Shown here: in pieces, positions 16,276 to 25,957 of the stretch | Layout of the letters: each line of letters starts with the position of its first letter | Numbering within the stretch: position 1 is the stretch's first letter | The notes under the pieces: generated by a model | Databases searched by the model: none | What the model saw: only the letters and a program-made list of their open reading frames with translations | What the model was told of the DNA's origin: nothing | Program-made: the position numbers and the translations under genes | DNA from: an uncultured Burkholderiales bacterium | Lineage (GTDB): Bacteria; Pseudomonadota; Gammaproteobacteria; Burkholderiales; Burkholderiaceae_C | Length of the DNA stretch: 64,000 nt | Assembly: GCA_943908475.1 (NCBI GenBank) | Contig: CALTTG010000012.1 | Coordinates: 1 to 64,000, forward strand | Direction of reading: 5' to 3'

Positions 16276-17970
16276 TCACTTCTTTTCGTCGCGCAATTCG
16301 CGGCGCAGGATCTTGCCCACGTTAGTCTTGGGCAGGTCGGCACGGAACTCGATGTACTTGGGGCACTTGTAGCCCGTCAGTTGCTCGTGGCAGTAAGCCT
16401 TGAGCGCCTCTTCGGACAGCGTGGCGTCTTTGCGCACCACGAACAGCTTCACGGCCTCACCCGACTTGGCATCGGGCACGCCCACTGCCGCACACTCCAT
16501 CACGCCAGGGTGCAGGTTCACCACTTGCTCGACTTCGTTGGGGTACACGTTGAAGCCCGACACCAGGATCATGTCCTTCTTGCGGTCCACGATTTTGACC
16601 ATGCCGGTGTCGTCCATCACGCCCACGTCACCCGTGCGGAAGAAGTGGTCGGCCGTCATGACCTTGGCCGTTTCGTCGTCGCGCTGCCAGTAACCCGCCA
16701 TCACTTGGGGGCCACGGATGGCGATTTCACCCACGCCGCCGATGGGCAAGTGGTTGCCGTCGTCGTCCAGGATGGCCACTTCGGTGTTGGGCAGGGGCAA
16801 GCCGATGCTGCCGTTGTACTCGGTGTTGTCGAGGCGGTTGGCCGTGGCCACCGGCGAGGTCTCCGACAGGCCATAGCCTTCCACAATCGCGCAACCGGTG
16901 ATCTGCTTCCACTTCTCGGCGGTCGCCTGCTGCACGGCCATGCCGCCACCCATCGACACCTTCAGACCGGAGAAGTCCAGCTTGGCGAAATCAGGGTGGT
17001 TGGCCAGCGCGTTGAACAGCGTGTTCACGGCGGGGAACTGGTTGATGCGGTAGCTGCTGAGGGTCTTGATCACGGCCGGCAGGTCGCGCGGGTTCGGGAT
17101 CAGGATGTTCATGCTGCCCATGCGGGCGCCCATGAAGTAGTTCACCGTCAGCGCGAAGATGTGATACAGCGGCAAGGCGCACACGGCCACCAGGGGCTGG
17201 TCACCCAGCTTGCTGAGCTGCGGCTTGAACCAGGCTTCGTTTTGCAGGATGTTGGCCACCACGTTGCTGTGCAGCAGCGTGGCACCCTTGGACACGCCGG
17301 TGGTGCCGCCGGTGTACTGCAGGAAGGCCACATCGCTGGGCACTTGCTGAGGGCGCTTGTAGCCCATGCCCTTGCCGACCGACAAGGCCTTCTTGAACTG
17401 CGTGACGGTGATGCCACCGCTGTTGGGCAATTCAAACGCGGGCACCATCTTCTTGACGTTGCGCACCACGAAGTTCACCAGCGCACTCTTCGGGAAGGGA
17501 AGCATGTCGCCCATGGCCGCCAGCACCACGTGCTTGACCGGGGTCTTGCGGATGACGTCCTGCAAGGTGGTGGCGAAGTTTTCCAGGATGACGATGGCTT
17601 CGGAGCCCGAGTCCTTGAGCTGGTGCTCGAGTTCACGCGGGGTGTACAGGGGGTTCACGTTCACCACCACATAGCCGGCACGCAGCACGGCCGCGATGGC
17701 CACCACGTACTGAGGCACGTTGGGCATCATCAAGGCAATGCGTGCGCCTTTGGCCAGCCCCAGCGACTGGAAGTAAGCGGCCAGAGAGCGGGACAGCTCA
17801 TCGACCTGCGCAAACGTCCAGTGAGCCCCCATGAAGGCGGCCATGTCACGCTGCGCGTGCTGCTTGAAGGCCTGCTCCAGCAGGTCGGTCAGCGAGTTGT
17901 AGGCACCGGTGTCGATCTCGGCAGGGACACCGTTCTGGTAGTGGGCGAGCCAGGGCTTGGCGAGGGTCAT
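16276..17970 (-). CDS. fadD: Long-chain-fatty-acid--CoA ligase
   Basis: A 564-residue adenylate-forming enzyme activating long-chain fatty acids to acyl-CoA. The P-loop-like AMP motif YTGGTTGVSKGA, the GYGLSETSPVA motif, FFRTGDVGVMDD, the hinge region KDMILVSGFNVYP and the C-terminal catalytic lysine region (NVGKILRRELR) are all present. The length fits FadD (about 560). The ATG at 17970 (MTLAKPW) has GAGGA upstream; the frame runs further 5' but without support. It is divergent from the Tat/GMC operon across 258 bp. Confidence 0.94.
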   Translation of the reverse strand: MTLAKPWLAHYQNGVPAEIDTGAYNSLTDLLEQAFKQHAQRDMAAFMGAHWTFAQVDELSRSLAAYFQSLGLAKGARIALMMPNVPQYVVAIAAVLRAGYVVVNVNPLYTPRELEHQLKDSGSEAIVILENFATTLQDVIRKTPVKHVVLAAMGDMLPFPKSALVNFVVRNVKKMVPAFELPNSGGITVTQFKKALSVGKGMGYKRPQQVPSDVAFLQYTGGTTGVSKGATLLHSNVVANILQNEAWFKPQLSKLGDQPLVAVCALPLYHIFALTVNYFMGARMGSMNILIPNPRDLPAVIKTLSSYRINQFPAVNTLFNALANHPDFAKLDFSGLKVSMGGGMAVQQATAEKWKQITGCAIVEGYGLSETSPVATANRLDNTEYNGSIGLPLPNTEVAILDDDGNHLPIGGVGEIAIRGPQVMAGYWQRDDETAKVMTADHFFRTGDVGVMDDTGMVKIVDRKKDMILVSGFNVYPNEVEQVVNLHPGVMECAAVGVPDAKSGEAVKLFVVRKDATLSEEALKAYCHEQLTGYKCPKYIEFRADLPKTNVGKILRRELRDEKK

Positions 17971-18228
17971 CTCTGTCGTCCTCAATGGAAGTGAAAGGGT
18001 GTTTGAAACGGGGCCGCGCGCATCCCACGCACGATTGCAGGCATTCTGCAACAAAGGTACGTGGTTTCCACATCCGTTGTGTCCGATTGCTCCACTCCGC
18101 GACGCTTTCGCGATGCGCCGGGAACACAGACAGAGCTTGGACGATGGGGCCAATCCCTGATGTGAAATTGAACACGTCCATTATCATTTGCCGCTTGCAG
18201 GACCTCCCTGCGTTAAAGAGATACACGC

Positions 18229-18759
18229 ATGAGTGCAGGACACACGAGCCCGGCGTCGCCCAAACGTCGTTGGTTCCTCAAAACAGCCTTGGTCGTTGGT
18301 GCGGCCGCAGGTGCGCTGGGCGGCGGCATCTGGTGGCGCCGCGGCTACGACAACGGACAACTCACCGCCGATGGCGCCCAGGTGTTTCGCGCGCTGGCTC
18401 GAGGCATCCTGGGCCCCATGCTGCCGCAAGGCCCTGCCCGCGAGGCCGTCTTGGACGAACACCTCGCCTCGCTGGAGCGGCTGCTGAACTCCATGCCCAA
18501 AGCCAAGCGAGACCAAATCACCCTGGTGACCGGCGTGCTGTCCAATGCGCCCACGCGCTACCTGGCCGCTGGGCTGTGGACCTCTTGGGACCAAGCCAGC
18601 GACGAACAGGTTCGCGAAGCCCTCAAAGCCATGCAGATGGCCGATGGCATGGTGCCCAACGTGCTGTTTGCCGCCGCACGTGCCCTCACCTGCCTGACCT
18701 TCTTCTCTCAACCCTCTCACTGGGAAATCGCCGGCTACCCCGGCCCGATGTCGATATGA
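18229..18759 (+). CDS. Small Tat-exported protein paired with GMC oxidoreductase
   Basis: A 176-residue protein with a twin-arginine signal (KRRWFLKTA at about 12-20, then a hydrophobic Ala/Gly stretch). The mature part is helical with no recognised cofactor motif. Its position immediately before a GMC oxidoreductase resembles the gluconate 2-dehydrogenase subunit-3 arrangement, in which the small Tat subunit carries the folded flavoprotein through the membrane. Its stop overlaps the oxidoreductase ATG by four bases. I infer a partner or escort role; no cytochrome subunit gene is adjacent. Confidence 0.78.
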   Translation: MSAGHTSPASPKRRWFLKTALVVGAAAGALGGGIWWRRGYDNGQLTADGAQVFRALARGILGPMLPQGPAREAVLDEHLASLERLLNSMPKAKRDQITLVTGVLSNAPTRYLAAGLWTSWDQASDEQVREALKAMQMADGMVPNVLFAAARALTCLTFFSQPSHWEIAGYPGPMSI

Positions 18760-20369
18760 GCAAACTCCCAGACGTATTCCGCGAAGGTCAAAAGACTCAC
18801 AACTGGAAGACCTTCAACGGCGAACTCGGCCTGCCTGAGCAAATCACCTGCGACGTGGCCATCATCGGCTCGGGCGCCGGTGCCGGCATCACGGCAGAGT
18901 TGCTGACCAAGGCCGGCTTGGACGTGGTCATGGTGGAAGAAGGTCCTCTGCGCACGTCAAGCGACTTCAACCAGAAAGAGTCCGAGGCCTACACGTCGCT
19001 CTACCAAGAAAGTGCAGCGCGCGCGAACATCGACAACAGCGTCACCATCCTTCAGGGGCGCTGCGTGGGTGGCACCACCGTCATCAACTGGACCTCGTCG
19101 TTCCGCACCCCCGATGACACGCTGAAGTTCTGGCAAGACCAGTTTGGCCTCGGTGACCTGACCAAAGACTCGCTGGCCCCGTATTTCGCCAAGGCAGAGG
19201 CTCGGCTGAACGTCGAGCCGTGGGCCGCCGCGCCCAACGCCAACAACGAGTTGTTGCGCACGGGCGCCAACAAACTGGGTGTGCCAGCCCATGTGATTCC
19301 TCGCAACGTCAAAGGCTGCTGGAACCTCGGCTCATGCGGCATGGGCTGCCCGACCAACGCCAAGCAGTCGATGCTGGTGACCACCATCCCCACCGCATTG
19401 AGCGCGGGGGCGCGCCTGTACTACCAGACCCGCGCCGAGAAACTCGACATTCAGGGCGATGAGGTCAAGGGCCTGGTGTGTTCGGGCATCCGGGTCAACG
19501 GCGATCGCATCAACAACAAGCAGATGCGAGTGGTGGCCAAGCACTACGTGGTGTCCGGCGGCGCGATCAACTCGCCGGCCTTGCTCAAGCGTTCCGACGC
19601 ACCCGACCCCCACGGCATCCTGGGCACGCGCACCTTCTTGCATCCGGTGACGTTTTCATCGGCGGTGTATCCGCAAGCCATCGAAGGCTGGGCCGGTGCC
19701 CCGCAAACCATCTATTCGGACCACTACCTGCACACGCAACCCGTGGATGGCCCCATGGGCTTCAAGGTGGAAGCCACCCCCATGCACCCCGGTCTGATGG
19801 GTGTGCTGCTGGGCGGCATCGGCGGCGATCTGGCCGAGCGTTTCAAGAATTACCCGCACACGCAGTTGCTGTTGTCGCTGTTGCGCGATGGCTTCCACCC
19901 TGAAGCGCCCGGCGGCACGGTGATGCTCAACGTCGATGGCTCGCCGTTGCTCAACTACCAGTTGACGCCATACATCTTGGAAGGTGCACGCCGTTCCCTG
20001 ATGGCCATGGCCGAGCTGCAATTTGCGGCCGGAGCCACCAAGGTGCTGCCCTACCACGCCAATGGTGAGTACTACACCTCGATGGCCCAAGCCAAGGCAG
20101 CGATCGAGAAGTACCCCATGGTGCCCTTCAAGACCGGCGTGGGCAGTGCCCACGTCATGGGCGGTTGCCGCATGGGTGGCAAGGAAGCGCTGGGTGTGGT
20201 GCAGTCAGACGGTGTCCACTGGCAGGTCAAGAACCTGTCGGTGCACGACGGCTCGCTGTTCCCGACCAGCGTGGGCGCCAACCCGCAGTTGTCGATTTAT
20301 GGCCTCACGAACCGACTGGCCACGCAACTGGCCAAGAAGCTCACCGGCAAGGACGTGGCGCTGGCCTGA
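18756..20369 (+). CDS. GMC-family FAD-dependent oxidoreductase
   Basis: A 537-residue flavoprotein. The FAD-binding motif GSGAGAGITAELL lies near 38-50. GRCVGGTTVINW is the GMC signature. The C-terminal GMC domain includes GSAHVMGGCRMGG and the active-site end NPQLSIYGLTNRLA. It lacks its own signal peptide, consistent with export together with the Tat protein encoded just upstream. The frame is open for 257 codons upstream, but that stretch overlaps the Tat gene and intergenic DNA; the ATGA overlap at 18756 fixes the start. The substrate (an alcohol, sugar acid or sterol) cannot be told from sequence. Confidence 0.88.
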   Translation: MSKLPDVFREGQKTHNWKTFNGELGLPEQITCDVAIIGSGAGAGITAELLTKAGLDVVMVEEGPLRTSSDFNQKESEAYTSLYQESAARANIDNSVTILQGRCVGGTTVINWTSSFRTPDDTLKFWQDQFGLGDLTKDSLAPYFAKAEARLNVEPWAAAPNANNELLRTGANKLGVPAHVIPRNVKGCWNLGSCGMGCPTNAKQSMLVTTIPTALSAGARLYYQTRAEKLDIQGDEVKGLVCSGIRVNGDRINNKQMRVVAKHYVVSGGAINSPALLKRSDAPDPHGILGTRTFLHPVTFSSAVYPQAIEGWAGAPQTIYSDHYLHTQPVDGPMGFKVEATPMHPGLMGVLLGGIGGDLAERFKNYPHTQLLLSLLRDGFHPEAPGGTVMLNVDGSPLLNYQLTPYILEGARRSLMAMAELQFAAGATKVLPYHANGEYYTSMAQAKAAIEKYPMVPFKTGVGSAHVMGGCRMGGKEALGVVQSDGVHWQVKNLSVHDGSLFPTSVGANPQLSIYGLTNRLATQLAKKLTGKDVALA

Positions 20370-20395
20370 ACCCAACGCCACCTGCTTCAGCCCCG

Positions 20396-20421
20396 AAAGC
20401 CGCTCACCGAGCGGCTTTTTT
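20396..20421 (+). terminator. Intrinsic terminator of the GMC operon
   Basis: AAGCCGCT and AGCGGCTT pair around a CACCG loop, followed by six T on the plus strand. The T run touches the stop codon of the convergent allophanate hydrolase gene. On the minus strand only three T follow, so it works mainly for the GMC operon. Confidence 0.88.
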
Positions 20422-22280
20422 CAGGGTTGGCGCGAAGCCAGCCACGCTCGCCAGCCCCCAAAAGCGGTGATGTCGATGGCGCCTTGGAGCCCCTCGGGTT
20501 CACAGATGAACCCCGGCACCACCCGCCCATCGGCCAGCACGGTCTTGCCGATGCCCAAGGGGGCAGGGATGCCCGCCACGAAACTGCCAAAGTGCGCCGA
20601 AGGCATCTCCCACACCTCCACCTCGATGGGCCCCGAACCCGGGGTGCCAGGCGCCACACGGATCAAGCCAGGGCGCAAAACCGGCGCACCGGCGGGGTCC
20701 AGGGCCACGAGCCGGTGGTTCGGGCTGGTGTGCGTGCACGCCACCCGCCGAGCGCCTCGCTGCGTGAGCTGCCAGTTCAAAGGCTGCCCCTCCAAGTGCG
20801 CCCCGCACACTGCCACTTGAACCATGCCACTGGCGGTGGCAGGCGGCACCTCGCGGGCTTGAGGCGCGACGTGGCCGGTGGCCCCCAGCCAGGCAGCGCG
20901 CCCATCGAGGGCCGATTGCCAACGCGCCGCCAGGTGGAGCAAGGGCACATCCTGGTGCGCCGGCGCCATCAAGGTGACCCCGAATGGACCGGTCTCCGTC
21001 CAGTCGGCCGGAACGGCCACCGCCGACCAGTCCAACAGGTTCATGTGATTGGTGTACCACCCCAAGCGGCTGTTGAGGGCGACCGGATCGGCGAGCATGT
21101 CGGCCGTGGTGGGGTGACAAGGGGTGGTGGGCAGCATGATCACATCAACCTCCCGCCACAACGCCGCCGCCTGGCGCTGCAACGCCTTCAGTCGATACTG
21201 CGCTTCAAAGGCATCGGCTGCCGAGGGCACGCGCCCCTTGAGGGTGATCTCACGCGTCACCGGAAAGACGGCCTCAGGACGTGCATCAATGAAAGCACGG
21301 ATCGCTTGATACCGTTCAGCCACCCAGGGACCGTCGTAGAGCAACTGCGCCGTCTGCAACAGGGCAGAGATGTCGATGTCCACCACCTGCAAGCCCAGGT
21401 CACGAGCGCGTTCGATGGCGCGCTCAAACGCCGATTGCCAAGCCGCATCACCAAAGAACTCGCGCTGGCTCGGCAGGGGCACCCCCAGTCGAGGCACGGC
21501 GTCGCCCTGGGGGACGCGTCCAAGGTCAAAGCCATGGGGCTGTGCCGCTCGGGCAAAGGGGTCGCTGGCATCTTCACCCAGGGCGACCCGAAAGACATCG
21601 TGCGCGTCTTCGGCGGTGAAGGCAAAAATGGAGACCGTGTCCAGCGAGCGGCAGGCGGGCACCACCCCCGATGTGCTGAGCAAGCCGCAGGTGGGCTTGA
21701 AGCCCACGAGCTGATTGAAAGCCGCCGGCACGCGACCGGACCCGGCGGTGTCGGTGCCCAGCGCAAAGCTGACCTGACCCAAGGCGAGTGAGACCGCCGA
21801 GCCTGAGCTGGAGCCGCCCGACACCCGCTCAGGCACCAGGGCGTTGCGACAAGCCCCGTAAGGCGACCGGGTGCCGTTGAGCCCGGTGGCAAACTGGTCC
21901 ATGTTGGTTTTGCCAATCGGCAAGGCACCGGCATCGATCAGGCGTTGCACCACCCAGGCGCTTCGCTCCGGGACGAACGCGAACTCGGGGCAGGCCGCCG
22001 TGGTGGGCAGCCCCGCCAAATCGATGTTGTCCTTGATGGCGAAAGGCAATCCATACAGGGGCTTGCCTTCGGGCCCCTGCGCCATCAGCCCTTGGGCCAT
22101 CTCCTGCAGGGTGTCTCGGTCATGCACCGACGTCCAAGCATGGTGGTCATCGTTCCCCACGCGACGAAGCACCTCATCGACCACGTCCATGGGCGTGACC
22201 TGTCCGCTGCGCAGCGCGGCACCAAGGCGGGCCATGTCAAAAGATTGCATCGAGAGTTTCATGGTCGGATCCATGTTCAT
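20421..22280 (-). CDS. atzF: Allophanate hydrolase
   Basis: A 619-residue amidase-signature enzyme that hydrolyses allophanate to ammonia and CO2. The Ser-cisSer-Lys triad is visible: Lys83 in AIKDNID, the GGSSSGS loop at 155-161 and the nucleophile Ser181 in GTDTAGS. The C-terminal third (about 470-615) is the gamma-glutamylcyclotransferase-like domain seen in AtzF/DUR1 proteins (AVCGAHLEGQPLNWQL). The ATG at 22280 overlaps the carboxylase stop by four bases. It is the last gene of the operon: allophanate from carboxyguanidine deimination would be its substrate. Confidence 0.93.
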   Translation of the reverse strand: MNMDPTMKLSMQSFDMARLGAALRSGQVTPMDVVDEVLRRVGNDDHHAWTSVHDRDTLQEMAQGLMAQGPEGKPLYGLPFAIKDNIDLAGLPTTAACPEFAFVPERSAWVVQRLIDAGALPIGKTNMDQFATGLNGTRSPYGACRNALVPERVSGGSSSGSAVSLALGQVSFALGTDTAGSGRVPAAFNQLVGFKPTCGLLSTSGVVPACRSLDTVSIFAFTAEDAHDVFRVALGEDASDPFARAAQPHGFDLGRVPQGDAVPRLGVPLPSQREFFGDAAWQSAFERAIERARDLGLQVVDIDISALLQTAQLLYDGPWVAERYQAIRAFIDARPEAVFPVTREITLKGRVPSAADAFEAQYRLKALQRQAAALWREVDVIMLPTTPCHPTTADMLADPVALNSRLGWYTNHMNLLDWSAVAVPADWTETGPFGVTLMAPAHQDVPLLHLAARWQSALDGRAAWLGATGHVAPQAREVPPATASGMVQVAVCGAHLEGQPLNWQLTQRGARRVACTHTSPNHRLVALDPAGAPVLRPGLIRVAPGTPGSGPIEVEVWEMPSAHFGSFVAGIPAPLGIGKTVLADGRVVPGFICEPEGLQGAIDITAFGGWRAWLASRQP

Positions 22281-25200
22281 TGCAGCACCACCACATCCTG
22301 GCCGGCTTGCACCGCCCCCCCTTCCTGACAAAGCACTTTCCAGACCCGCCCGCCCTGCCGAGCCGTGACGGCAAACTCCATCTTCATCGACTCGACCACG
22401 ACCAGGGTGTCGCCTGCCGCGACCTCATCGCCGGCCTTCACCACGACTTGCCAGACACTGCCCTGCACCGGCGAAGCCACACCACGGGCGTCGACCGGGC
22501 GCTCATCGCGGTCGTCTTCGGGCGCTGCCACGGCGTCCTCCGCCACGTACTCGGCCTGCCCGGCCTGACGCCAGCGCTCTCGCTCCGCGTCGAAAGCGGC
22601 CTGCTGACGCGCCTTGAAGGCGGCGATCGAATCGGCTTCTCGCGCCAGGAAGGCGCGATAGTCGCGCAGGCTGAAGGTGGTCTCCTCGATCTGGAGGCGC
22701 CGCTGTCCCAACGGAAACTCAGCGCGCCACTGCATCAATTCGTCTTCGCTGACCGGGTGGAAGCGCAACTGGTCAAAGAACCTCAAGAGCCAAGGTTGGG
22801 TGAACTCGGGTGAGGCCTGAGCCCCATGACGCCAGCGGTTCCACATCTGCACGGTGCGCCCCACGAACTGGTAGCCCCCGGGGCCTTCCATGCCGTAAAC
22901 ACACAGGTAGGCCCCGCCAATGCCCACCGCGTTTTCGGGGGTCCAGGTTCGCGCAGGGTTGTACTTGGTGGTGACCAGGCGCTGTCGAGGATCCATCGGG
23001 GTGGCCACGGGCGCACCGAGGTAGACATCGCCCAGGCCCATGACCAGGTAGGCGGTGTCAAAGAACAGGTCGCGCACCGCCTGGACGTCGGGCAGGTCGT
23101 TGATGCGGCGGATGAATTCGATGTTGCTCGGGCACCAGGGCGCATCGGCACGGACCGACTGCATGTACTTGTCGATGGCCAGGCGCGTCTGGCTGTCGTT
23201 CCAGGCCAGGGGCAGGTGCACGATGCGGCTGGGCACCACCATGTCGTCGACGGCGGGCAAGCCCGCTTCGGCCCGCTGGAGGGCGTCCAGCAACTCGGCA
23301 CGCTCGATGCGGCTGGGGTCGAAGTGCACCTGCAGAGAACGGATGCCGGGGGTGAGGTCAACGATGCCCGGCAAGCGGCCTTCACGCTGCAGGTCTTGGA
23401 GTGCCGTCATCAACACATGCACCCTCAACCGCAATTCGATGTCCAGCACAAGGGGGCCGAATTCGATCAGGACATATCGGTCACCCGCCTGGCGAATGAC
23501 CATGGCCGGCACGTCTTCTCGCGCGGGGTCGCTGAACACGATGGGTGACGTGACCGCCTCGGGGTCATCCTGAGGCGGGCACGGCAGTCCGTGCGCCGCC
23601 TCAAGGTCGCCAGGGGTCGATGGCACCTCGGCCAGCGCCGCCAGCGCGGCATCCACCTGAGCGCGACGGGCCGAGGCTTGCGCCAAGCTCAAGCGGTGGA
23701 ATCGAACGGTGTCGCCAGGCCGCAGTTGGCCGAGCTTCCACAGTTCGGCGTCCACCACCACGGCAGGGCACACAAAGCCGCCCAGGCTGGGACCGTCAGG
23801 CCCGAGGATGACGGGCATGTCGCCCGTGAAATCGATGGCCCCGATCGCGTAAGCGTTGTCGTGAATGTTCGAGGGGTGCAAGCCCGCCTCGCCGCCATCG
23901 CGTCGGGCCCAACGCGGCTTAGGTCCGATCAGGCGAACGCCGGTCCGGCTGGAGTTGTAGTGCACCTGCCAATCGGTGGCGAAAAAGGTGTCGATGTCGT
24001 CCGGCAGGAAAAAATCAGGCGCGCCATGGGGGCCATAGAGCACGCCGATGTCCCAATGGTGCCCCCAATCAGGCACCAGCGCAGCAGGCGCCAGGCGGCC
24101 TGCCAAGCCCGCGCCCGGCGCGACCAGGTGGAGCATGTCGCCCCATCGCAAAACACGACCGGCATGGCCGCCAAACTGCCCCAGTGTGAACGTGCTGCGA
24201 CTGCCCAGATACAGGGGCACGTCCAGGCCACCGCCCACGGCAATGCTCAAGCGGCAGCCGGTGTCGAGCAAACGCCCCACCGAGAGCACGCTGCCGGCAG
24301 GCGCATGGAACGATTGCCACATGGGCTGATCGACCCCATCGAGTTGCACCACGGCAGGGGCACCGGTCACGGCCACCACCGCGGCCGTGTGGAAACGCAA
24401 GGTGGGGCCGCTCATGGTGCACTCGATCGACGCGGCATCGGGCGGGTTGCCGACCAAGGCGTTGGCGGCGCGATGGCTGTAGGCGTCCATGGGGCCCGAG
24501 GGCGGCACGCCGACGTCCCAATGTCCCTGCCGCCCGGGCCAGTCTTGCACGGTGGTTTGCACACCGGCTTCCAGCACCTCGATGGCCTGCGCTTCGTACT
24601 CCAAGGTGCTCAGAAAGCGGGTCACCTGGCGCCCCTCGGTGAACACCGGGTCGGCCACCACTCGCCGCAAGTAGGCCAAGTTGGTCTCGATGCCCGCCAT
24701 GCGGGTGTCGTCCAGCGCCTGCACCATGCGCGCCAAGGCCTGCTCGCGCGTGTCCGCGGTCGCGATCAATTTGGCCAGCATGGGATCGTAGTGCGACGAG
24801 ACGTCGCTGCCCCGCTCCACCCAAGTGTCCACCCGAACCGCATGTTGACCCGGGCCAGCAACCGCCCCGACAGGCCACTGGACCTCGGTCAGCACGCCCG
24901 TGCTGGGTTGGAAATGGCGGGCGGGGTCTTCCGCGTACAAGCGCACTTGGATGGACGCGCCGCGAGGCGTCGGCGCCAAGGTGCGCAAGTCGGGCAGGTC
25001 CCCCGCGGCCAGCTGGATCATCCAGGCCACCAAGTCCACGCCACACACCTGCTCCGTCACCCCGTGCTCGACCTGCAGGCGCGTGTTGACCTCCAAGAAA
25101 TAAAAGCGCCCCTCTGAAGCGTCCAGCACAAACTCGACCGTGCCCGCGCTTCGGTAGTTCACGGCCTGCGCCAGACGCACAGCCGTGGCATGCAAGTCAC

Positions 25201-25954
25201 GACGCTGCGCGTCACTGAGCCCAGGCGCGGGGGTTTCCTCCACCACCTTCTGGTTGCGGCGCTGGACCGAACAATCGCGCTCGCCCAAGGCGATCACCTG
25301 CCCCTGGCCGTCCCCGAACACCTGGACCTCGATGTGACGGGCTTGCAGCACGTACTTTTCGAGGAAGAGTCCAGCGTCTTTGAAATTGGCGCTGGCCAAG
25401 CGCTGCACCGAGGCGAAGGCCTCGCTCAGTTCGGCATCGTCATGCACCAGGCGCATGCCGATGCCCCCGCCGCCGGCGGTGCTCTTGAGCATGACCGGAT
25501 ACCCAATGCGCGCGGCCTCTGCGAAGGCATGGGGCACGTCACGCAACAACCCACTGCCGGGCAAGAGTGGCACCTCGCACTGCTCGGCCAGGGCCCGCGC
25601 CGTGTGCTTGAGGCCGAACGCCTGCATGTGGGCCGCAGCCGGCCCGATGAAGGCGATGCCAGCGTCTTCGCACGCCTGCGCAAATCCAGCGTTTTCCGAC
25701 AGGAATCCGTAACCCGGGTGAATGGCCTGGGCCCCCGAACGACGCGCCACGTCGAGGATGAGGTCCTGACGCAAGTAGCTGTCGCTGGCCAATGCGGGGC
25801 CGATGCAATGCGCTTCATCGGCTTCGCGCACGTGAAGAGAAGCCGCATCGGCCTCGGAGTACACGGCCACACTGCGCACCCCCATCTGCCGCAGGGTGCG
25901 GATGATGCGGCACGCAATGGCGCCACGGTTGGCGATCAAAACCTTGGTGAACAT
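22277..25954 (-). CDS. Biotin-dependent guanidine/urea carboxylase
   Basis: A 1225-residue multidomain enzyme. The biotin carboxylase part (about 1-450) has HPGYGFLSENAGFA and the ATP-grasp loop STAGGGGIGM. The carboxyltransferase part (about 460-1100) has the two AHS1/AHS2 allophanate-hydrolase-like domains (LEAGVQTTVQDWPGRQG, QVHYNSSRTGVRL). The biotinyl domain ends with ESMKMEF, biotin-Lys1191. Such proteins were named urea carboxylase, but homologues under guanidine-I riboswitches with DUF1989 partners carboxylate guanidine. This operon has both, so guanidine is the likelier substrate. It starts 3 bp after the DUF1989 gene. Confidence 0.92.
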   Translation of the reverse strand: MFTKVLIANRGAIACRIIRTLRQMGVRSVAVYSEADAASLHVREADEAHCIGPALASDSYLRQDLILDVARRSGAQAIHPGYGFLSENAGFAQACEDAGIAFIGPAAAHMQAFGLKHTARALAEQCEVPLLPGSGLLRDVPHAFAEAARIGYPVMLKSTAGGGGIGMRLVHDDAELSEAFASVQRLASANFKDAGLFLEKYVLQARHIEVQVFGDGQGQVIALGERDCSVQRRNQKVVEETPAPGLSDAQRRDLHATAVRLAQAVNYRSAGTVEFVLDASEGRFYFLEVNTRLQVEHGVTEQVCGVDLVAWMIQLAAGDLPDLRTLAPTPRGASIQVRLYAEDPARHFQPSTGVLTEVQWPVGAVAGPGQHAVRVDTWVERGSDVSSHYDPMLAKLIATADTREQALARMVQALDDTRMAGIETNLAYLRRVVADPVFTEGRQVTRFLSTLEYEAQAIEVLEAGVQTTVQDWPGRQGHWDVGVPPSGPMDAYSHRAANALVGNPPDAASIECTMSGPTLRFHTAAVVAVTGAPAVVQLDGVDQPMWQSFHAPAGSVLSVGRLLDTGCRLSIAVGGGLDVPLYLGSRSTFTLGQFGGHAGRVLRWGDMLHLVAPGAGLAGRLAPAALVPDWGHHWDIGVLYGPHGAPDFFLPDDIDTFFATDWQVHYNSSRTGVRLIGPKPRWARRDGGEAGLHPSNIHDNAYAIGAIDFTGDMPVILGPDGPSLGGFVCPAVVVDAELWKLGQLRPGDTVRFHRLSLAQASARRAQVDAALAALAEVPSTPGDLEAAHGLPCPPQDDPEAVTSPIVFSDPAREDVPAMVIRQAGDRYVLIEFGPLVLDIELRLRVHVLMTALQDLQREGRLPGIVDLTPGIRSLQVHFDPSRIERAELLDALQRAEAGLPAVDDMVVPSRIVHLPLAWNDSQTRLAIDKYMQSVRADAPWCPSNIEFIRRINDLPDVQAVRDLFFDTAYLVMGLGDVYLGAPVATPMDPRQRLVTTKYNPARTWTPENAVGIGGAYLCVYGMEGPGGYQFVGRTVQMWNRWRHGAQASPEFTQPWLLRFFDQLRFHPVSEDELMQWRAEFPLGQRRLQIEETTFSLRDYRAFLAREADSIAAFKARQQAAFDAERERWRQAGQAEYVAEDAVAAPEDDRDERPVDARGVASPVQGSVWQVVVKAGDEVAAGDTLVVVESMKMEFAVTARQGGRVWKVLCQEGGAVQAGQDVVVLQ

Positions 25955-25957
25955 GGC

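Noticed and set aside
17985..18755. 257-codon N-terminal extension of the GMC oxidoreductase
   Set aside because: It would run through intergenic DNA and the Tat-protein gene in another frame; the ATGA overlap and family N-terminus place the start at 18756.
22277..25954. Plain urea carboxylase assignment
   Set aside because: Sequence family alone allows it, but the guanidine-I riboswitch and DUF1989 pair make guanidine the better reading. Urea is kept as an alternative.
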